64,000 nucleotides of DNA from Bradyrhizobium sp. SZCCHNS1050 (GTDB lineage Bacteria; Pseudomonadota; Alphaproteobacteria; Rhizobiales; Xanthobacteraceae), in the NCBI RefSeq assembly GCF_032484785.1, contig NZ_JAUETR010000002.1:434001-498000 (forward strand), written 5' to 3'. How positions within the stretch are numbered: position 1 is the stretch's first letter; each line of letters opens with the position of its first letter. Below, piece by piece: positions 36,914-46,222 of the stretch. The notes under the pieces were generated by a model. The model was not told the origin of the DNA, searched no databases, and saw only the letters and a program-made list of their open reading frames with translations. The position numbers were made by a program, and so were the translations under genes.

Positions 36914-38557
36914 ATGAGCACGAACCAGTATCAGCTCGGTCTGGGCAAGACGCCGGCCAACTACGTGCCGCTGACCCCGCTCAGCTTCCTGGCGCGCAGC
37001 GCGGCCGTCTATCCCGACCACGTCAGCACGGTCTATGAAGGCCGCAGCTTCACCTGGCGCCAAACCTATGACCGCTGCCGGCGCTTCGCGTCGTACCTCG
37101 CGGGCCGCGGCATCGGCGTTGGCGACACGGTGGCGGCGATGCTGCCGAACATCCCGGCGATGAACGAGGCGCATTTTGCCGTGCCGATGGCCGGCGCCGT
37201 GCTCAACACGCTCAACATCCGCCTCGACGCGCCGTCGATCGCGTTCCAGCTCGATCACGGCCAGGCCAGGATCATCCTGGTCGATCCGGAGTTCTCCGGC
37301 GTGATCAGCGAGGCGCTCAAGCTGATGAGCGGCCCCAAGCCGTTCGTGATCGACGTCGACGACGCTTCCTATGACGGCGGCAGCCGCATCGGCGAGATCG
37401 AGTACGAAGCCGCCGTCGCCTCGGGCGATCCGCTGTTCGCGCCGCGCCGTCCGGCGGACGAATGGGACGCGATCGCGATGAGCTACACCTCGGGCACCAC
37501 AGGCAATCCCAAGGGCGTCGTCACCCATCACCGCGGTGCCTATCTGAACGCCGTCAGCAACATTCTCGCCGGTGGGCTCGGCCAGCATCCGGTCTATCTG
37601 TGGACGCTGCCGATGTTCCACTGCAACGGCTGGTGCTTCCCCTGGACCATGGCGGCTGCGGCCGGCGTCAACGTCTGCCTGCGCAAGGTCGAGCCGACCA
37701 GGATCTTCGAGCTGATCAAGACCCACGGCGTCACCCACATGTGCGGCGCGCCGATCGTCTACAACGTGCTGATCAATGCGCCCGACGCGCCCAAGGGCAA
37801 GCGCGACAAGCCGGTGGTGGGGCTGATCGCGGGCGCCGCGCCGCCGGTCGCCGTGCTCGAAGGTGCCGAGAGCATCGGCATCAAGCTGACGCATGTCTAC
37901 GGCCTGACCGAGGTCTACGGCCCCGCCTCCGTCTGCGCCGAGCAGCCGGGCTGGGACGACCTGCCGGCCCCCGAGCGCGCCCGGCTGAAGCGGCGCCAGG
38001 GCGTGCCCTATCCGTTACAGGAAGCCGTCACCGTGCTCGATCCGGAGACGATGCAGGAGGTGCCGCGCGACGGCGAGACCATCGGCGAGGTGATGTTCCG
38101 CGGCAACATCGTCATGAAGGGCTATCTCAAGAACGAGAAGGCGACGCAGGAGGCCTTTGCCGGCGGCTGGTTCCACACCGGCGACCTCGGCGTGCTCGAC
38201 GAGCACGGCTACGTCATCATCAAGGACCGCTCCAAGGACATCATCATCTCCGGCGGCGAGAACATCTCCTCGGTCGAGGTCGAGGACATCCTCTACAAGC
38301 ACCCGGCCGTGCTGTTCGCCGCCGTCGTCGCCAAGCCCGATCCGAAATGGGGCGAGGTGCCCTGCGCCTTCATCGAGCTGAAGGACGGCGCGCAGGCGAC
38401 GGAAGCGGAGATCATCGCCTATTGCCGCAGCCACATGTCCGGATTCAAGACGCCGAAGGTGGTCGTGTTCGGCCCGATCCCGAAGACGTCGACGGGCAAG
38501 ATCCAGAAATTCCTGCTGCGCAACGAGGTGAACTCGGCGAACGCGATCTCGGCGTAG
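36914..38557 (+). CDS. Acyl-CoA synthetase (AMP-forming)
   Basis: A 547-residue ANL-superfamily ligase. The P-loop motif is YTSGTTGNPKGVVTHH, with YGLTEVYGP (A5), GWFHTGDLGVLDEHGY and the catalytic Lys in KTSTGKIQKF near the C-terminus. It activates a carboxylic acid to acyl-AMP and then acyl-CoA. Resemblance is greatest to the plant-type medium-chain / methylmercaptopropionate group, but substrate is uncertain. The ATG has a strong site (gggagggtgg). It lies directly after the TRAP importer, likely in one operon: uptake followed by CoA activation. Confidence 0.9.
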   Translation: MSTNQYQLGLGKTPANYVPLTPLSFLARSAAVYPDHVSTVYEGRSFTWRQTYDRCRRFASYLAGRGIGVGDTVAAMLPNIPAMNEAHFAVPMAGAVLNTLNIRLDAPSIAFQLDHGQARIILVDPEFSGVISEALKLMSGPKPFVIDVDDASYDGGSRIGEIEYEAAVASGDPLFAPRRPADEWDAIAMSYTSGTTGNPKGVVTHHRGAYLNAVSNILAGGLGQHPVYLWTLPMFHCNGWCFPWTMAAAAGVNVCLRKVEPTRIFELIKTHGVTHMCGAPIVYNVLINAPDAPKGKRDKPVVGLIAGAAPPVAVLEGAESIGIKLTHVYGLTEVYGPASVCAEQPGWDDLPAPERARLKRRQGVPYPLQEAVTVLDPETMQEVPRDGETIGEVMFRGNIVMKGYLKNEKATQEAFAGGWFHTGDLGVLDEHGYVIIKDRSKDIIISGGENISSVEVEDILYKHPAVLFAAVVAKPDPKWGEVPCAFIELKDGAQATEAEIIAYCRSHMSGFKTPKVVVFGPIPKTSTGKIQKFLLRNEVNSANAISA

Positions 38558-38578
38558 GTGCCCATGAGTAGCCCATGA

Positions 38579-38660
38579 GTAGGGCGGGTTAGCGCCTTGG
38601 CGCGTAACCCGCCGTCCATGACGCCAGAATGGCGGATTACGTTCCGCTAATCCGCCCTAC
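38579..38660. repeat. Composite palindromic repeat (REP-like)
   Basis: The outer arms gtagggcgggttagcg (38579-38594) and cgctaatccgccctac (38645-38660) are inverted copies with one mismatch. Inside are two smaller perfect hairpins: ggcgggtta/taacccgcc (38583-38591, 38605-38613) and ggcggatta/taatccgcc (38631-38639, 38648-38656). Elements of this form are dispersed in Bradyrhizobium-type genomes. It follows the acyl-CoA synthetase gene and may also stabilise its transcript. Confidence 0.8.
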
Positions 38661-38687
38661 GCACTGCGCTCGCAATGACGAAAATGA

Positions 38688-39317
38688 TCACGAGCCCCTG
38701 CTCTTCTCCGGATAATATTGCGGCGCTTCGCGGCGGTCGTACATGCCGTAGTCGCGGGTGACTTCGACGACGCGGATGTTGTCGGCGCCGGGTTCGGTGA
38801 GCAGGCGCGTGCTCATGGCAATGCCCCTAGCTTCGTCCGGCAGTTCGATGAGATGCGCGAAGCGTCCTTCCCGGTAGACGCTGGAGAAGCTCGCGACCGG
38901 TAGGTCCTTCACGCCGCTCAATTGCGGGGCCGCCGTCTCGACGGCTAGCACATACGTCGGCGCCCGCCGCTTCGGATCATTGTAGGTGCCTCGCCGCTCC
39001 GGCTGCCAGGCGGCCTGCCCTGGCCTGATTTCGTGGACCAACTCGGCGATACGCAGGCGATAGTCCGAGAACACCTTGTCGCGGCCGAGGGTCTGGATGT
39101 CGTGATGATGGGCATGGACGCGCCAGGCGGTCATGGCGCCCTCGTCCTGCCAGATCTGGTAGGACAGGATCAGATTGTCGCGCGACAGGCTCCGGAAGCG
39201 GTCGAGGAACAGGCAGCCGCCGAGCGCATCGAGCTCGGGCCGCAGCGCCGCGGCGAGTTGCAGATACTGGTCGAGGCGGCCCGGCTTGACCTCGACCTCG
39301 AAGAACAGCGACAGCAT
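38688..39317 (-). CDS. Antibiotic biosynthesis monooxygenase (ABM) domain protein
   Basis: A 209-residue protein. The first 95 residues form a ferredoxin-like ABM fold (SLFFEVEVKPGRLDQYLQLAAALRPEL region, then ILSYQIWQDEGAMTAWRVHAHHH). The second half is a related but less clear domain. ABM proteins include cofactor-free oxygenases and heme-degrading enzymes; no specific function can be assigned. It is flanked on both sides by palindromic repeats and by an IS element upstream of its start. Confidence 0.75.
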   Translation of the reverse strand: MLSLFFEVEVKPGRLDQYLQLAAALRPELDALGGCLFLDRFRSLSRDNLILSYQIWQDEGAMTAWRVHAHHHDIQTLGRDKVFSDYRLRIAELVHEIRPGQAAWQPERRGTYNDPKRRAPTYVLAVETAAPQLSGVKDLPVASFSSVYREGRFAHLIELPDEARGIAMSTRLLTEPGADNIRVVEVTRDYGMYDRREAPQYYPEKSRGS

Positions 39318-39407
39318 GGCAGCGTCTCCGTGTTTTTGGACGTCGGCTGAACTTCAAACGCGGTGGCCATCGCAGCCGGCCGCGCACGGTGGTCATTGCG
39401 AGCGGAG

Positions 39408-40675
39408 TGTTCAGCCCGGAGACATAGCTGACGGGTGTTCGGGGAGATGGTTGACACTTCAAAATCGGCTCGATTCGTCAAGCAGAGGGGCGAGCGATGC
39501 CGTGGCGAGAGGTGTCTGTCATGGACCAGCGACGAGAGTTTGTGATGCTTGCCAAGCAGGAAGGGGCGAACCGGCGGGAGCTGTGTCGGCGGTTCGGCAT
39601 CAGCCCTCAGACGGGCTACAAATGGATCCAGCGGCATGACGCTGGGGACACGGCGCTGGCGGATCGGTCGCGGCGGCCTCATCGAAGTCCGGAGCGCACC
39701 GCGGCTGCGACCGAGCAGCAGATCGTCGCATTGCGCGATGCTCACCCGGCCTGGGGCGCGCGCAAGCTCGCACGGTGTCTTGAGCGTGATGGTCAAGCTG
39801 TCCCGGCGATATCCACCGTGCACACCATCCTGCGCCGCTACGATCGAGTGGTCGAGCCTGCAGGCACGCCCGGACAGCCCTACACGCGGTTCGAGAAGGA
39901 TGCGCCCAATCAGCTGTGGCAGATGGACTTCAAGGGGCACAGTGCGCTGGAGAACGGTGTGTCCTGTCATCCGCTGACAGCGTTGGACGATCACTCCCGC
40001 TTCTCGTTGTGCCTGGCGGCTTGTGACAACGAGCGCGGCTCTACGGTCAAAGGACATTTGGAGACGACGTTCCGCCGTTATGGACTGCCGGATGCGATGT
40101 TCGTCGACAATGGTGGCCCCTGGGGATTTACCCTCGAAGACCCCTGGACCGCGTTGACGGTCTGGCTTCTGAAGCTCGGCGTTCGAACGATCCACAGCCG
40201 GCCCTACCATCCTCAGAGCCGCGGCAAGAACGAACGCTTCCACCGTAGTCTGAAGGCCGAGGTGTTTGCCTTCAGGCGCTACCGTGATCTTCCCGATGTC
40301 CAGCGGGCACTCGACGGATGGCGCTCTGTCTACAATCTCGACCGGCCGCACGAGGCCTTGAACTTCGACGTGCCGGCAAGCCGCTATCAACCGAGCCAAC
40401 GTGCGATGCCCGACCGGCTTCCGATCGTCGAATACGACGAGGGTGAGAGCATCCGTTCCGTGTCGAGCACGAAGGCCTACGTCAGTTTCGAGGGGCGGCT
40501 CTGGAAAGTCCCGCAAGCCTTCCGAGGTGAGCGGCTGGCTATCCGGCCACTCAGTGCCGACGGAAAGTTCGGAATTTTCTTTGCCGCACATCAGATCGCA
40601 GCGATTGATCTGCGCGACCCCAAAACTGTCAACTATGTCCCCGAACAGGTGTAAGCTATGTCTCCGGGCTGAACA
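39408..40675 (+). mobile_element. IS481-family insertion sequence, complete
   Basis: The element is 1268 bp with perfect 22-bp terminal inverted repeats (starting TGTTCAGCCCGGAGACATAG at each end) that continue imperfectly inward. Target duplication is GGAG (39404-39407 and 40676-40679). It carries a single DDE transposase gene. It inserted into a palindromic repeat, so no gene was damaged. Confidence 0.94.
39497..40654 (+). CDS. IS481-family transposase
   Basis: A 385-residue single-ORF transposase. The N-terminus has a helix-turn-helix (RRELCRRFGISPQTGYKWIQR). The rve catalytic domain has DDE residues in WQMDFKG, FVDNGGPW and GKNERFHRSLKAE. A C-terminal beta-rich tail follows. The ATG at 39497 follows an aggggcgag site; ATG 39521 is possible. 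No internal stop is seen, so it may be active. Confidence 0.94.
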   Translation: MPWREVSVMDQRREFVMLAKQEGANRRELCRRFGISPQTGYKWIQRHDAGDTALADRSRRPHRSPERTAAATEQQIVALRDAHPAWGARKLARCLERDGQAVPAISTVHTILRRYDRVVEPAGTPGQPYTRFEKDAPNQLWQMDFKGHSALENGVSCHPLTALDDHSRFSLCLAACDNERGSTVKGHLETTFRRYGLPDAMFVDNGGPWGFTLEDPWTALTVWLLKLGVRTIHSRPYHPQSRGKNERFHRSLKAEVFAFRRYRDLPDVQRALDGWRSVYNLDRPHEALNFDVPASRYQPSQRAMPDRLPIVEYDEGESIRSVSSTKAYVSFEGRLWKVPQAFRGERLAIRPLSADGKFGIFFAAHQIAAIDLRDPKTVNYVPEQV

Positions 40676-40769
40676 GGAGCGAAGCAATCCAGAGTCATTC
40701 CGACGACTCTGGATTGCTTCGTCGCCTTCGGCTCCTCGCAATGACGGCCTTGGCCGACGGACGAATGCC

Positions 40770-41567
40770 CTACCCGAGCTCCAGCCGCATCCCGTCATAG
40801 GCCGGCACCACGCCCGCCGGCAGGCTCTGGCGCAGCACCTCGTAGTCGAGATCGGCGGTCATGTTGGTGATGACGGCGCGCTTCGGCTTGAAGCGCTCGA
40901 TCCAGGCGAGAGCGTCGTTGACCGAGAAATGGCTCGGATGCGAGGCAGGGCGCAGGCCGTCGACGATCCAGAGGTCGAGATCCTCCAGCGCGCCCCAGCT
41001 CTCCTCGGGGATGTCGTTGAGGTCCGGCGTGTAGGCGGCATCGCCGATGCGATAGCCGAGCGCGGGGATGTTGCCGTGCTGGACCAGGAACGCCGTCAGC
41101 TTCAGCTCGCCGCCCTTGCCTTCCACCGCCTGGGTCTCGCCCGCCTCGATCGCGTGCTGGGTCAGGATCGGCGGATAGTCGCTTCCCGGTGGCGAGATGA
41201 AGCAATAGGAGAACCGGTGCATGATGTCTTTCGCGGTCGACTGGTTCAGGTAGACCGGAATGCGCCGGCGCTGATGCATCACCACCGAGCGCAGATCGTC
41301 GATGCCATGGGTCTGGTCGGCATGCTCGTGCGTCAGGAATACCGCGTCGATGTGATCGACGTTGGTGTCGATCAACTGCTCGCGCAGATCCGGCGACGTG
41401 TCGATCACGACCCGCGTGACGCCATGGGCTCCGCGGCGCTCAGCCAGAAGCGAGCAGCGCCTGCGGCGGTTCTTCGGGTTGTTGGGATCGCAGGCGCCCC
41501 ACCCCAGCGCCGGGCGCGGCACGCCGGCCGAGGAGCCGCAGCCGAGGATGGTGAGCGTCAGCGTCAT
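40770..41567 (-). CDS. MBL-fold metallohydrolase, PhnP-like
   Basis: A 265-residue metallo-beta-lactamase-fold protein. The core motif reads THEHADQTHGIDDLR; the family usually has HxHxDH, so Gln stands where the last His is expected. Additional ligands are suggested by QHGNIPALGYRI and NMTADLDYE. The N-terminal cluster ILGCGSSAGVPRPALGWGACD is typical of PhnP-like phosphodiesterases. It overlaps the tatD stop by 4 nt. This MBL gene behind tatD and metG is a conserved order in rhizobia. Confidence 0.88.
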   Translation of the reverse strand: MTLTLTILGCGSSAGVPRPALGWGACDPNNPKNRRRRCSLLAERRGAHGVTRVVIDTSPDLREQLIDTNVDHIDAVFLTHEHADQTHGIDDLRSVVMHQRRRIPVYLNQSTAKDIMHRFSYCFISPPGSDYPPILTQHAIEAGETQAVEGKGGELKLTAFLVQHGNIPALGYRIGDAAYTPDLNDIPEESWGALEDLDLWIVDGLRPASHPSHFSVNDALAWIERFKPKRAVITNMTADLDYEVLRQSLPAGVVPAYDGMRLELG

Positions 41568-42355
41568 GCAGCCTCCTTTGGCCGCGGCACCTTGGAGAAC
41601 AGCTTGAAGAAGGTCTCGGTGGTCTGGCGCGAGAATTCCTCGAACGAGACGCCGCGGGTCTCCGCCAGCACCTTCGCCGTCTCGACGACGTAGGCCGGCT
41701 CGTTGCGCTTGCCGCGGAACTTGCCGGGCGCGAGATACGGCGCGTCGGTCTCGACCATGATGCGGTCGGCCGGCACCTCGGCGGCCAGCGCGCGAAGTGC
41801 GTCCGACTTCTTGAACGTCACGATGCCCGTGAACGAGATGTGCAGTCCGAGGTCGATCGCCTTCATCGCCAGCTCACGCCCGCCGGTGTAGCAATGCAGC
41901 ACGGCTTGGAAAGGTCCGCGCGCCATCTCCTCCTCGAGGATGCGGCTGCACTGCTCGTCCGCTTCGCGGGTGTGGATCACCAGCGGCAGGCCGGTTTCGC
42001 GGGCGGCTGCGATATGCGCGCGGAACCCGCGCTCCTGGGCGTCCTTCGAGCCGTGATCATAGAAGTTGTCGAGTCCGGCCTCGCCGAGCGCAACCACCTT
42101 GGGGTGATCGGTCAGCGCGATCAGCTCCTCGGCCGGAATGCCGTCCTCCTCGTCCGCATTGTGCGGATGGGTGCCGACCGAGCAGAACACGTTCTCGAAC
42201 CGCTCGGCGATGGCGAGCAGCTCAGGAAGCCGGCGCACCCGCGTCGAGATCGTCACCATGCGGCCGACGCCGGCGGCGGCGGCACGCGTGACGATGCCAT
42301 CCAGATCCTCGGCGAAATCCGGAAAATCCAGATGGCAATGGCTGTCGACCAGCAT
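41564..42355 (-). CDS. tatD: TatD family metal-dependent hydrolase
   Basis: A 263-residue TIM-barrel hydrolase. Metal ligands are visible in VDSHCHLDF, the Glu in LGEAGLDN, His in VIHTREAD, His in LHCYTGG and Asp in VETDAPYLAPG. TatD enzymes are 3'-5' exonuclease-type DNases or tRNA-related deacylases. The ATG shares one base with the metG stop (TGATG), and its own stop overlaps the next start: a tight operon. Confidence 0.93.
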   Translation of the reverse strand: MLVDSHCHLDFPDFAEDLDGIVTRAAAAGVGRMVTISTRVRRLPELLAIAERFENVFCSVGTHPHNADEEDGIPAEELIALTDHPKVVALGEAGLDNFYDHGSKDAQERGFRAHIAAARETGLPLVIHTREADEQCSRILEEEMARGPFQAVLHCYTGGRELAMKAIDLGLHISFTGIVTFKKSDALRALAAEVPADRIMVETDAPYLAPGKFRGKRNEPAYVVETAKVLAETRGVSFEEFSRQTTETFFKLFSKVPRPKEAA

Positions 42356-44430
42356 CACGCCGCCGTCGGCTCGATATAGCGCGGGAACACCGCCTGCGGC
42401 GCCGGCAGCTGCGTGCCAGCCGCAATCCGGACGTCGCCGCCGAGTCGCGCAAAATTCCGTTCGTCCTCGGGAATGCCGAGGCTGTCGAGCAGCTTTGCCG
42501 ACGCGGCCGGCATCACCGGCTGGGTCAGGATCGCGACCTGACGGATCACCTCGGCGGTGACATAGAGCACCGTATGCTGGCGCTGCGGATCGGTCTTCGC
42601 CAGCGCCCACGGCGCCTCGCCCGCGAAATAGCGGTTGGCCTCGGCCACGACCGACCAGACCGCATTGAGCCATTGGTGGATCTGCTGCGTCGCCATGGCC
42701 TTGCGCGCCGCGCCGATCATCGCATCGGCCTCCGCCAGGATCGCCTTGTCATTGGCCGAGAACTCGCCGGGCTCCGGCAGCACGCCGCCGAGCTGCTTTG
42801 CGATCATCGACAGCGAGCGCTGTGCGAGGTTGCCGAGGTCGTTGGCGAGATCGGCGTTGATGCGCGCGACGATCGCCTCGTGATTGTAGTTGCCGTCCTG
42901 GCCGAACGGCACTTCGCGCAGGAAGAAATAGCGCAGCTGGTCGACGCCATACTGGTCGGCGAGATTGAACGGATCGACGACGTTGCCGACCGATTTCGAC
43001 ATCTTCTCGCCCCTGTTGAACAGGAAGCCGTGAGCATAGACCCGCTTCGGCACGGGCACGCCGGCCGACATCAGGAACGCCGGCCAGTACACCGCATGGA
43101 AGCGGATGATGTCCTTGCCGATGACGTGCACGTCGGCCGGCCAGTACTTCCAATTGGCATCGTCCTCGTCGGGGAAGCCGACGCCGGTGATGTAGTTGGT
43201 CAGCGCGTCGACCCAGACATACATCACGTGCTCCTCGTCGTGAGGCACACGGACGCCCCAGTCGAAGGTGGTGCGCGAGATCGAAAGGTCCTTCAACCCG
43301 CCCCTGACGAAGCTGATGATCTCGTTACGGCGCGCATCCGGCCCGATGAAGTCGGGCTGGCTCTCATAGAGCGCGAGCAGCTTCTCCTGATAGGCCGACA
43401 GCCGGAAGAAATAGCTCTTCTCCTCGACCCACTCCACCGGCGTGCCCTGCGGTCCGCGGCGGACGTTGTCCTCGCCGACGACGGTCTCATCCTCGGCGTA
43501 ATACGCCTCGTCGCGTACCGAGTACCAACCCGCATAGCTGTCGGCATAGATGTCGCCATTCTCGCGCATGCGGTTCCAGATCGCCTGGACGGAGCGATGA
43601 TGCGCGGGCTCGGTGGTGCGGATGAAGCGGTCGAACGAGACGTTCAGCCGCTCGTCCATCTCGCGGAACCGGCCGGCATTGCGGGTCGCGAGTTCGGACG
43701 GCGTCATGCCCTCGTTCTGCGCGGTCTGCACCATCTTCAGACCGTGCTCGTCGGTGCCGGTCAGGAAGTACACGTCCTTGCCGTCGAGCCGCGCAAAGCG
43801 CGCGATGGCGTCGGTCGCGATCGCCTCATAGGCGTGGCCGATATGCGGGTTGCCGTTGGGATAGGCGATCGCTGTCGTGACGTAGAAGGTGTTCTTGTCG
43901 ACGGGAGCTGCGGCGACCTGCGCTACGATCTCGTCGATCTCGACGACCACGGCCTCGACCTTCGGCTTGCGGGGTGCCTTCGGCTTCGCGGCGCGTGGCG
44001 GCTTCGGCGCTTCAACGATGGCCGGCGCGACCTTCTTCGGTGCAGCCGGCTGTTTCGGAGCGGCGGGCTTTCTCGCGGCCGAAGGCTTGTTCGTTGCTGC
44101 CGCGGGCTTGGCGGCCGTCTTCTTGACCGGCGCTGTGGCGGGCTTTGCCACGGCCTTCTTGGCCGGAGCCTTCACAGCTTTCTTGACCGCTTTCTTGGCG
44201 GCGCTCTTCGACGCTTTCTTGGCCGCGCTCGCCGCCGGGGCTTTGCCCTTGGCTTTCGCGGGCGCCGTCTTGGATTTGGCGGTCTTTTTCTTGGCGTCCT
44301 TGTCCTTCGCCGCCTTCGCCTTGGCCGCGCTGGCCTTGCCCTTCGCGGGCGCCTTGGCGGCAGCCTTCTTCGCGCCGCTCTTGCTCGCGGGCTTGCCCTT
44401 CTTCACGGTTGTCTTGCTGGCCTTGGCCAC
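42355..44430 (-). CDS. metG: Methionyl-tRNA synthetase with Lys/Ala/Pro-rich N-terminal extension
   Basis: A 691-residue protein. The catalytic core starts near residue 177 and is of normal length (about 515 residues). It has HIGH at 196-199 ([10 protein letters not shown]) and KMSKS at 476-480, and lacks the cysteine zinc knuckle, as in the short MetG class. Before it lie about 160 residues of low-complexity Lys/Ala/Pro sequence resembling histone H1 tails (many KKA, AKK and PAKK units). The GTG at 44430 has a good site (aaagaggaa). The Val-Asp-Lys-Asn core start uses GTC, which cannot initiate; the only nearby alternative is a GTG about 17 codons upstream without a clear site. The extension is therefore probably translated. 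It may bind tRNA or nucleic acid. Confidence 0.9.
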   Translation of the reverse strand: MAKASKTTVKKGKPASKSGAKKAAAKAPAKGKASAAKAKAAKDKDAKKKTAKSKTAPAKAKGKAPAASAAKKASKSAAKKAVKKAVKAPAKKAVAKPATAPVKKTAAKPAAATNKPSAARKPAAPKQPAAPKKVAPAIVEAPKPPRAAKPKAPRKPKVEAVVVEIDEIVAQVAAAPVDKNTFYVTTAIAYPNGNPHIGHAYEAIATDAIARFARLDGKDVYFLTGTDEHGLKMVQTAQNEGMTPSELATRNAGRFREMDERLNVSFDRFIRTTEPAHHRSVQAIWNRMRENGDIYADSYAGWYSVRDEAYYAEDETVVGEDNVRRGPQGTPVEWVEEKSYFFRLSAYQEKLLALYESQPDFIGPDARRNEIISFVRGGLKDLSISRTTFDWGVRVPHDEEHVMYVWVDALTNYITGVGFPDEDDANWKYWPADVHVIGKDIIRFHAVYWPAFLMSAGVPVPKRVYAHGFLFNRGEKMSKSVGNVVDPFNLADQYGVDQLRYFFLREVPFGQDGNYNHEAIVARINADLANDLGNLAQRSLSMIAKQLGGVLPEPGEFSANDKAILAEADAMIGAARKAMATQQIHQWLNAVWSVVAEANRYFAGEAPWALAKTDPQRQHTVLYVTAEVIRQVAILTQPVMPAASAKLLDSLGIPEDERNFARLGGDVRIAAGTQLPAPQAVFPRYIEPTAA

Positions 44431-44500
44431 GGCAGATTCCTCTTTGACGACGTCGGTCGACGGATTGATCCTGATGATCCCGGGATGATGGTCGGCGCGG

Positions 44501-45541
44501 TTACCGCGTGGCTTCGGCGAGCATCCCGAACACCGAGAAAACCAGCGGTTTTCGCTCCAGATTATAGGATTCGGTGTCGCGCGCGGCGCGGACGATCTTT
44601 TCCCATACCTCCGCCAGCCGTGCAAGGCGCGGCAGTTCCGCGTTGGGATCTGCGGCGCGCAGCCGCTCCGCCACCCAGCGCTCGATGCTGTCGAGGAAGC
44701 TCGCCAGCGCGACGCGGTCGCTGGTGCCGAGCGCATCGCCCAGGGCATGCAGCTCGCCCGGGTCGATCCGAGGCAGGCTCGCGAGCAGCGCGGCGGTCCG
44801 GGTCTGCAGCTGCAGCCCGTCGCCGCCCAACAGCATGAGGGTCCGGGCGACGCTGCCCTCGGAGGCCCTGGCGGCCTCGCGCAGCGCCGGATCGGCTCCG
44901 TCCATTCCGGTGGCCTCGGCCGCGGCGCTGACGACGTCGTCGGTGGACAACGCCCGCAGCGCCAGCCGGCGGCAGCGCGACTTGATGGTGGCGAGCACCC
45001 GCGCCGGGGCGTTGCTGACCAGCAGGAACAGCGACTGCTGCGGCGGCTCCTCGAGGATCTTGAGCAGCGCGTTGGCGGCGTTCGGATTGAGCTCGTCGAC
45101 GGTGTCGACGATGCACACCCGCCAGCCCTCGACCGCCGCCGTCGATCCGAAGAACGAGATCGTCTCACGGGTCTCGTCCACGGTGATGACGGTGCGCAGC
45201 ACGCCCTTGTCGTTGGCCGAGCGCTCCAAGGTGAGCAGCCCGCCATGAGCCTCCGAGGCGATCAGGCGCGCGACGTGGTCCTCCGCGTCGACGTACAACG
45301 AATCGGCACCGCGCACCGCGTCCGAGGCAGGATCGCGGTGGGCCAGCACGAAGCGCGCCATGCGGTAGGCCAAGGTGGCCTTGCCGATGCCTTGTGGGCC
45401 GCCGATCAGCCAGGCATGCGCCATCCGTCCGCTGCGGTAGGCGGACAGCAGCGCCGCCTCGGCGTCGCGATGCCCGAACAAGGCGGTGGTTTCGCGTGGA
45501 TGGCGGACCGCGATCTCCGGCTCGACCTTGCGTGCGCTCAT
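44501..45541 (-). CDS. holB: DNA polymerase III subunit delta'
   Basis: A 346-residue clamp-loader subunit. It has a P-loop-like [41 protein letters not shown] (sensor/Walker B region) and SRCRRLALR typical of delta'. It forms part of the clamp loader that places the beta clamp on DNA. The ATG overlaps the tmk stop by 4 nt; tmk-holB-metG-tatD is a conserved order in alphaproteobacteria. Confidence 0.94.
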   Translation of the reverse strand: MSARKVEPEIAVRHPRETTALFGHRDAEAALLSAYRSGRMAHAWLIGGPQGIGKATLAYRMARFVLAHRDPASDAVRGADSLYVDAEDHVARLIASEAHGGLLTLERSANDKGVLRTVITVDETRETISFFGSTAAVEGWRVCIVDTVDELNPNAANALLKILEEPPQQSLFLLVSNAPARVLATIKSRCRRLALRALSTDDVVSAAAEATGMDGADPALREAARASEGSVARTLMLLGGDGLQLQTRTAALLASLPRIDPGELHALGDALGTSDRVALASFLDSIERWVAERLRAADPNAELPRLARLAEVWEKIVRAARDTESYNLERKPLVFSVFGMLAEATR

Positions 45542-46218
45542 GACGCCGCCGCCACTTCCGTGAACAGGCGCTCGCGCACGGCGTCCCAAACGAGCTGCGA
45601 GACCGTTTCCGCGCTCGCCGTAGCGTCGATCAGCACGCAGCGCCGGGGATCCTCGGCCGCGATCTTGTGAAAGGCGTCGCGCAGCCCCTTGTGGAACTTG
45701 ATGTCTTCGCCTTCGAACCGGTCCGGGGTTCCGGCGCCGCGCCGCGCCCCGGCACGCTGCAGACCGATCTCGACGGGAACATCGAGGATGAGGGTCAGAT
45801 CCGGCTTGAGGTCGCCGATCGTGACCCGCTGCATCGCATTGAGCACGTCCGGCGCGACCTTCCCCTGGCTGCCCTGGTAGGCCCGGGTCGAATCGAAGAA
45901 GCGATCGCACAGCACCCAGCTGCCCTGGTTCAGCGCCGGCAGAATCACGTTGCGGACATGGTCGTCCCGCGCGGCCGCGAACAGCAGCGTCTCGGCCTCC
46001 GGGCCCAGCAGCTTGCCCATGCCCGACAGCACGAGGTGGCGCATGATCTCCGCGCCCGGCGATCCCCCGGGCTCGCGGGTCAGCACCAGGCGCACACCCT
46101 CTTTCTGCAGATGGTCCGCCAGCATCTTGATCTGCGTCGATTTTCCGGCGCCCTCGCCACCCTCGAAGGTGACGAATCGGCCGCGGCCAGGACCACGTTT
46201 CAAAGCTGCTTCCGCCAT
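45538..46218 (-). CDS. tmk: Thymidylate kinase
   Basis: A 226-residue dTMP kinase. The P-loop GGEGAGKST is at residues 20-28, the nucleotide-binding TREPGGSPGAE is near 48-58, and CDRFFDSTRAYQG forms the DR motif. It phosphorylates dTMP to dTDP. It lies 4 nt after the carboxypeptidase gene and overlaps holB. Confidence 0.96.
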   Translation of the reverse strand: MAEAALKRGPGRGRFVTFEGGEGAGKSTQIKMLADHLQKEGVRLVLTREPGGSPGAEIMRHLVLSGMGKLLGPEAETLLFAAARDDHVRNVILPALNQGSWVLCDRFFDSTRAYQGSQGKVAPDVLNAMQRVTIGDLKPDLTLILDVPVEIGLQRAGARRGAGTPDRFEGEDIKFHKGLRDAFHKIAAEDPRRCVLIDATASAETVSQLVWDAVRERLFTEVAAAS

Positions 46219-46222
46219 GTCT

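Larger units (their letters stand above)
39391..40748. repeat. Palindromic repeat split by the IS481-family element
   Basis: Left fragment 39391-39407 (ggtcattgcgagcggag) and right fragment 40676-40748. Removing the IS and one GGAG gives a continuous palindrome: outer tcattgcgag against ctcgcaatga, and inner perfect 16-bp arms (40681-40696 and 40705-40720). This is the second palindromic element beside the ABM gene. The wording catt-gcgag...ctcgcaatg recurs near 38668 (gctcgcaatgacg). Confidence 0.8.

Noticed and set aside
42574..44838. Long plus-strand open frame opposite metG and holB
   Set aside because: Low-complexity translation without motifs, caused by third-position GC bias and the Lys/Ala repeats of MetRS.
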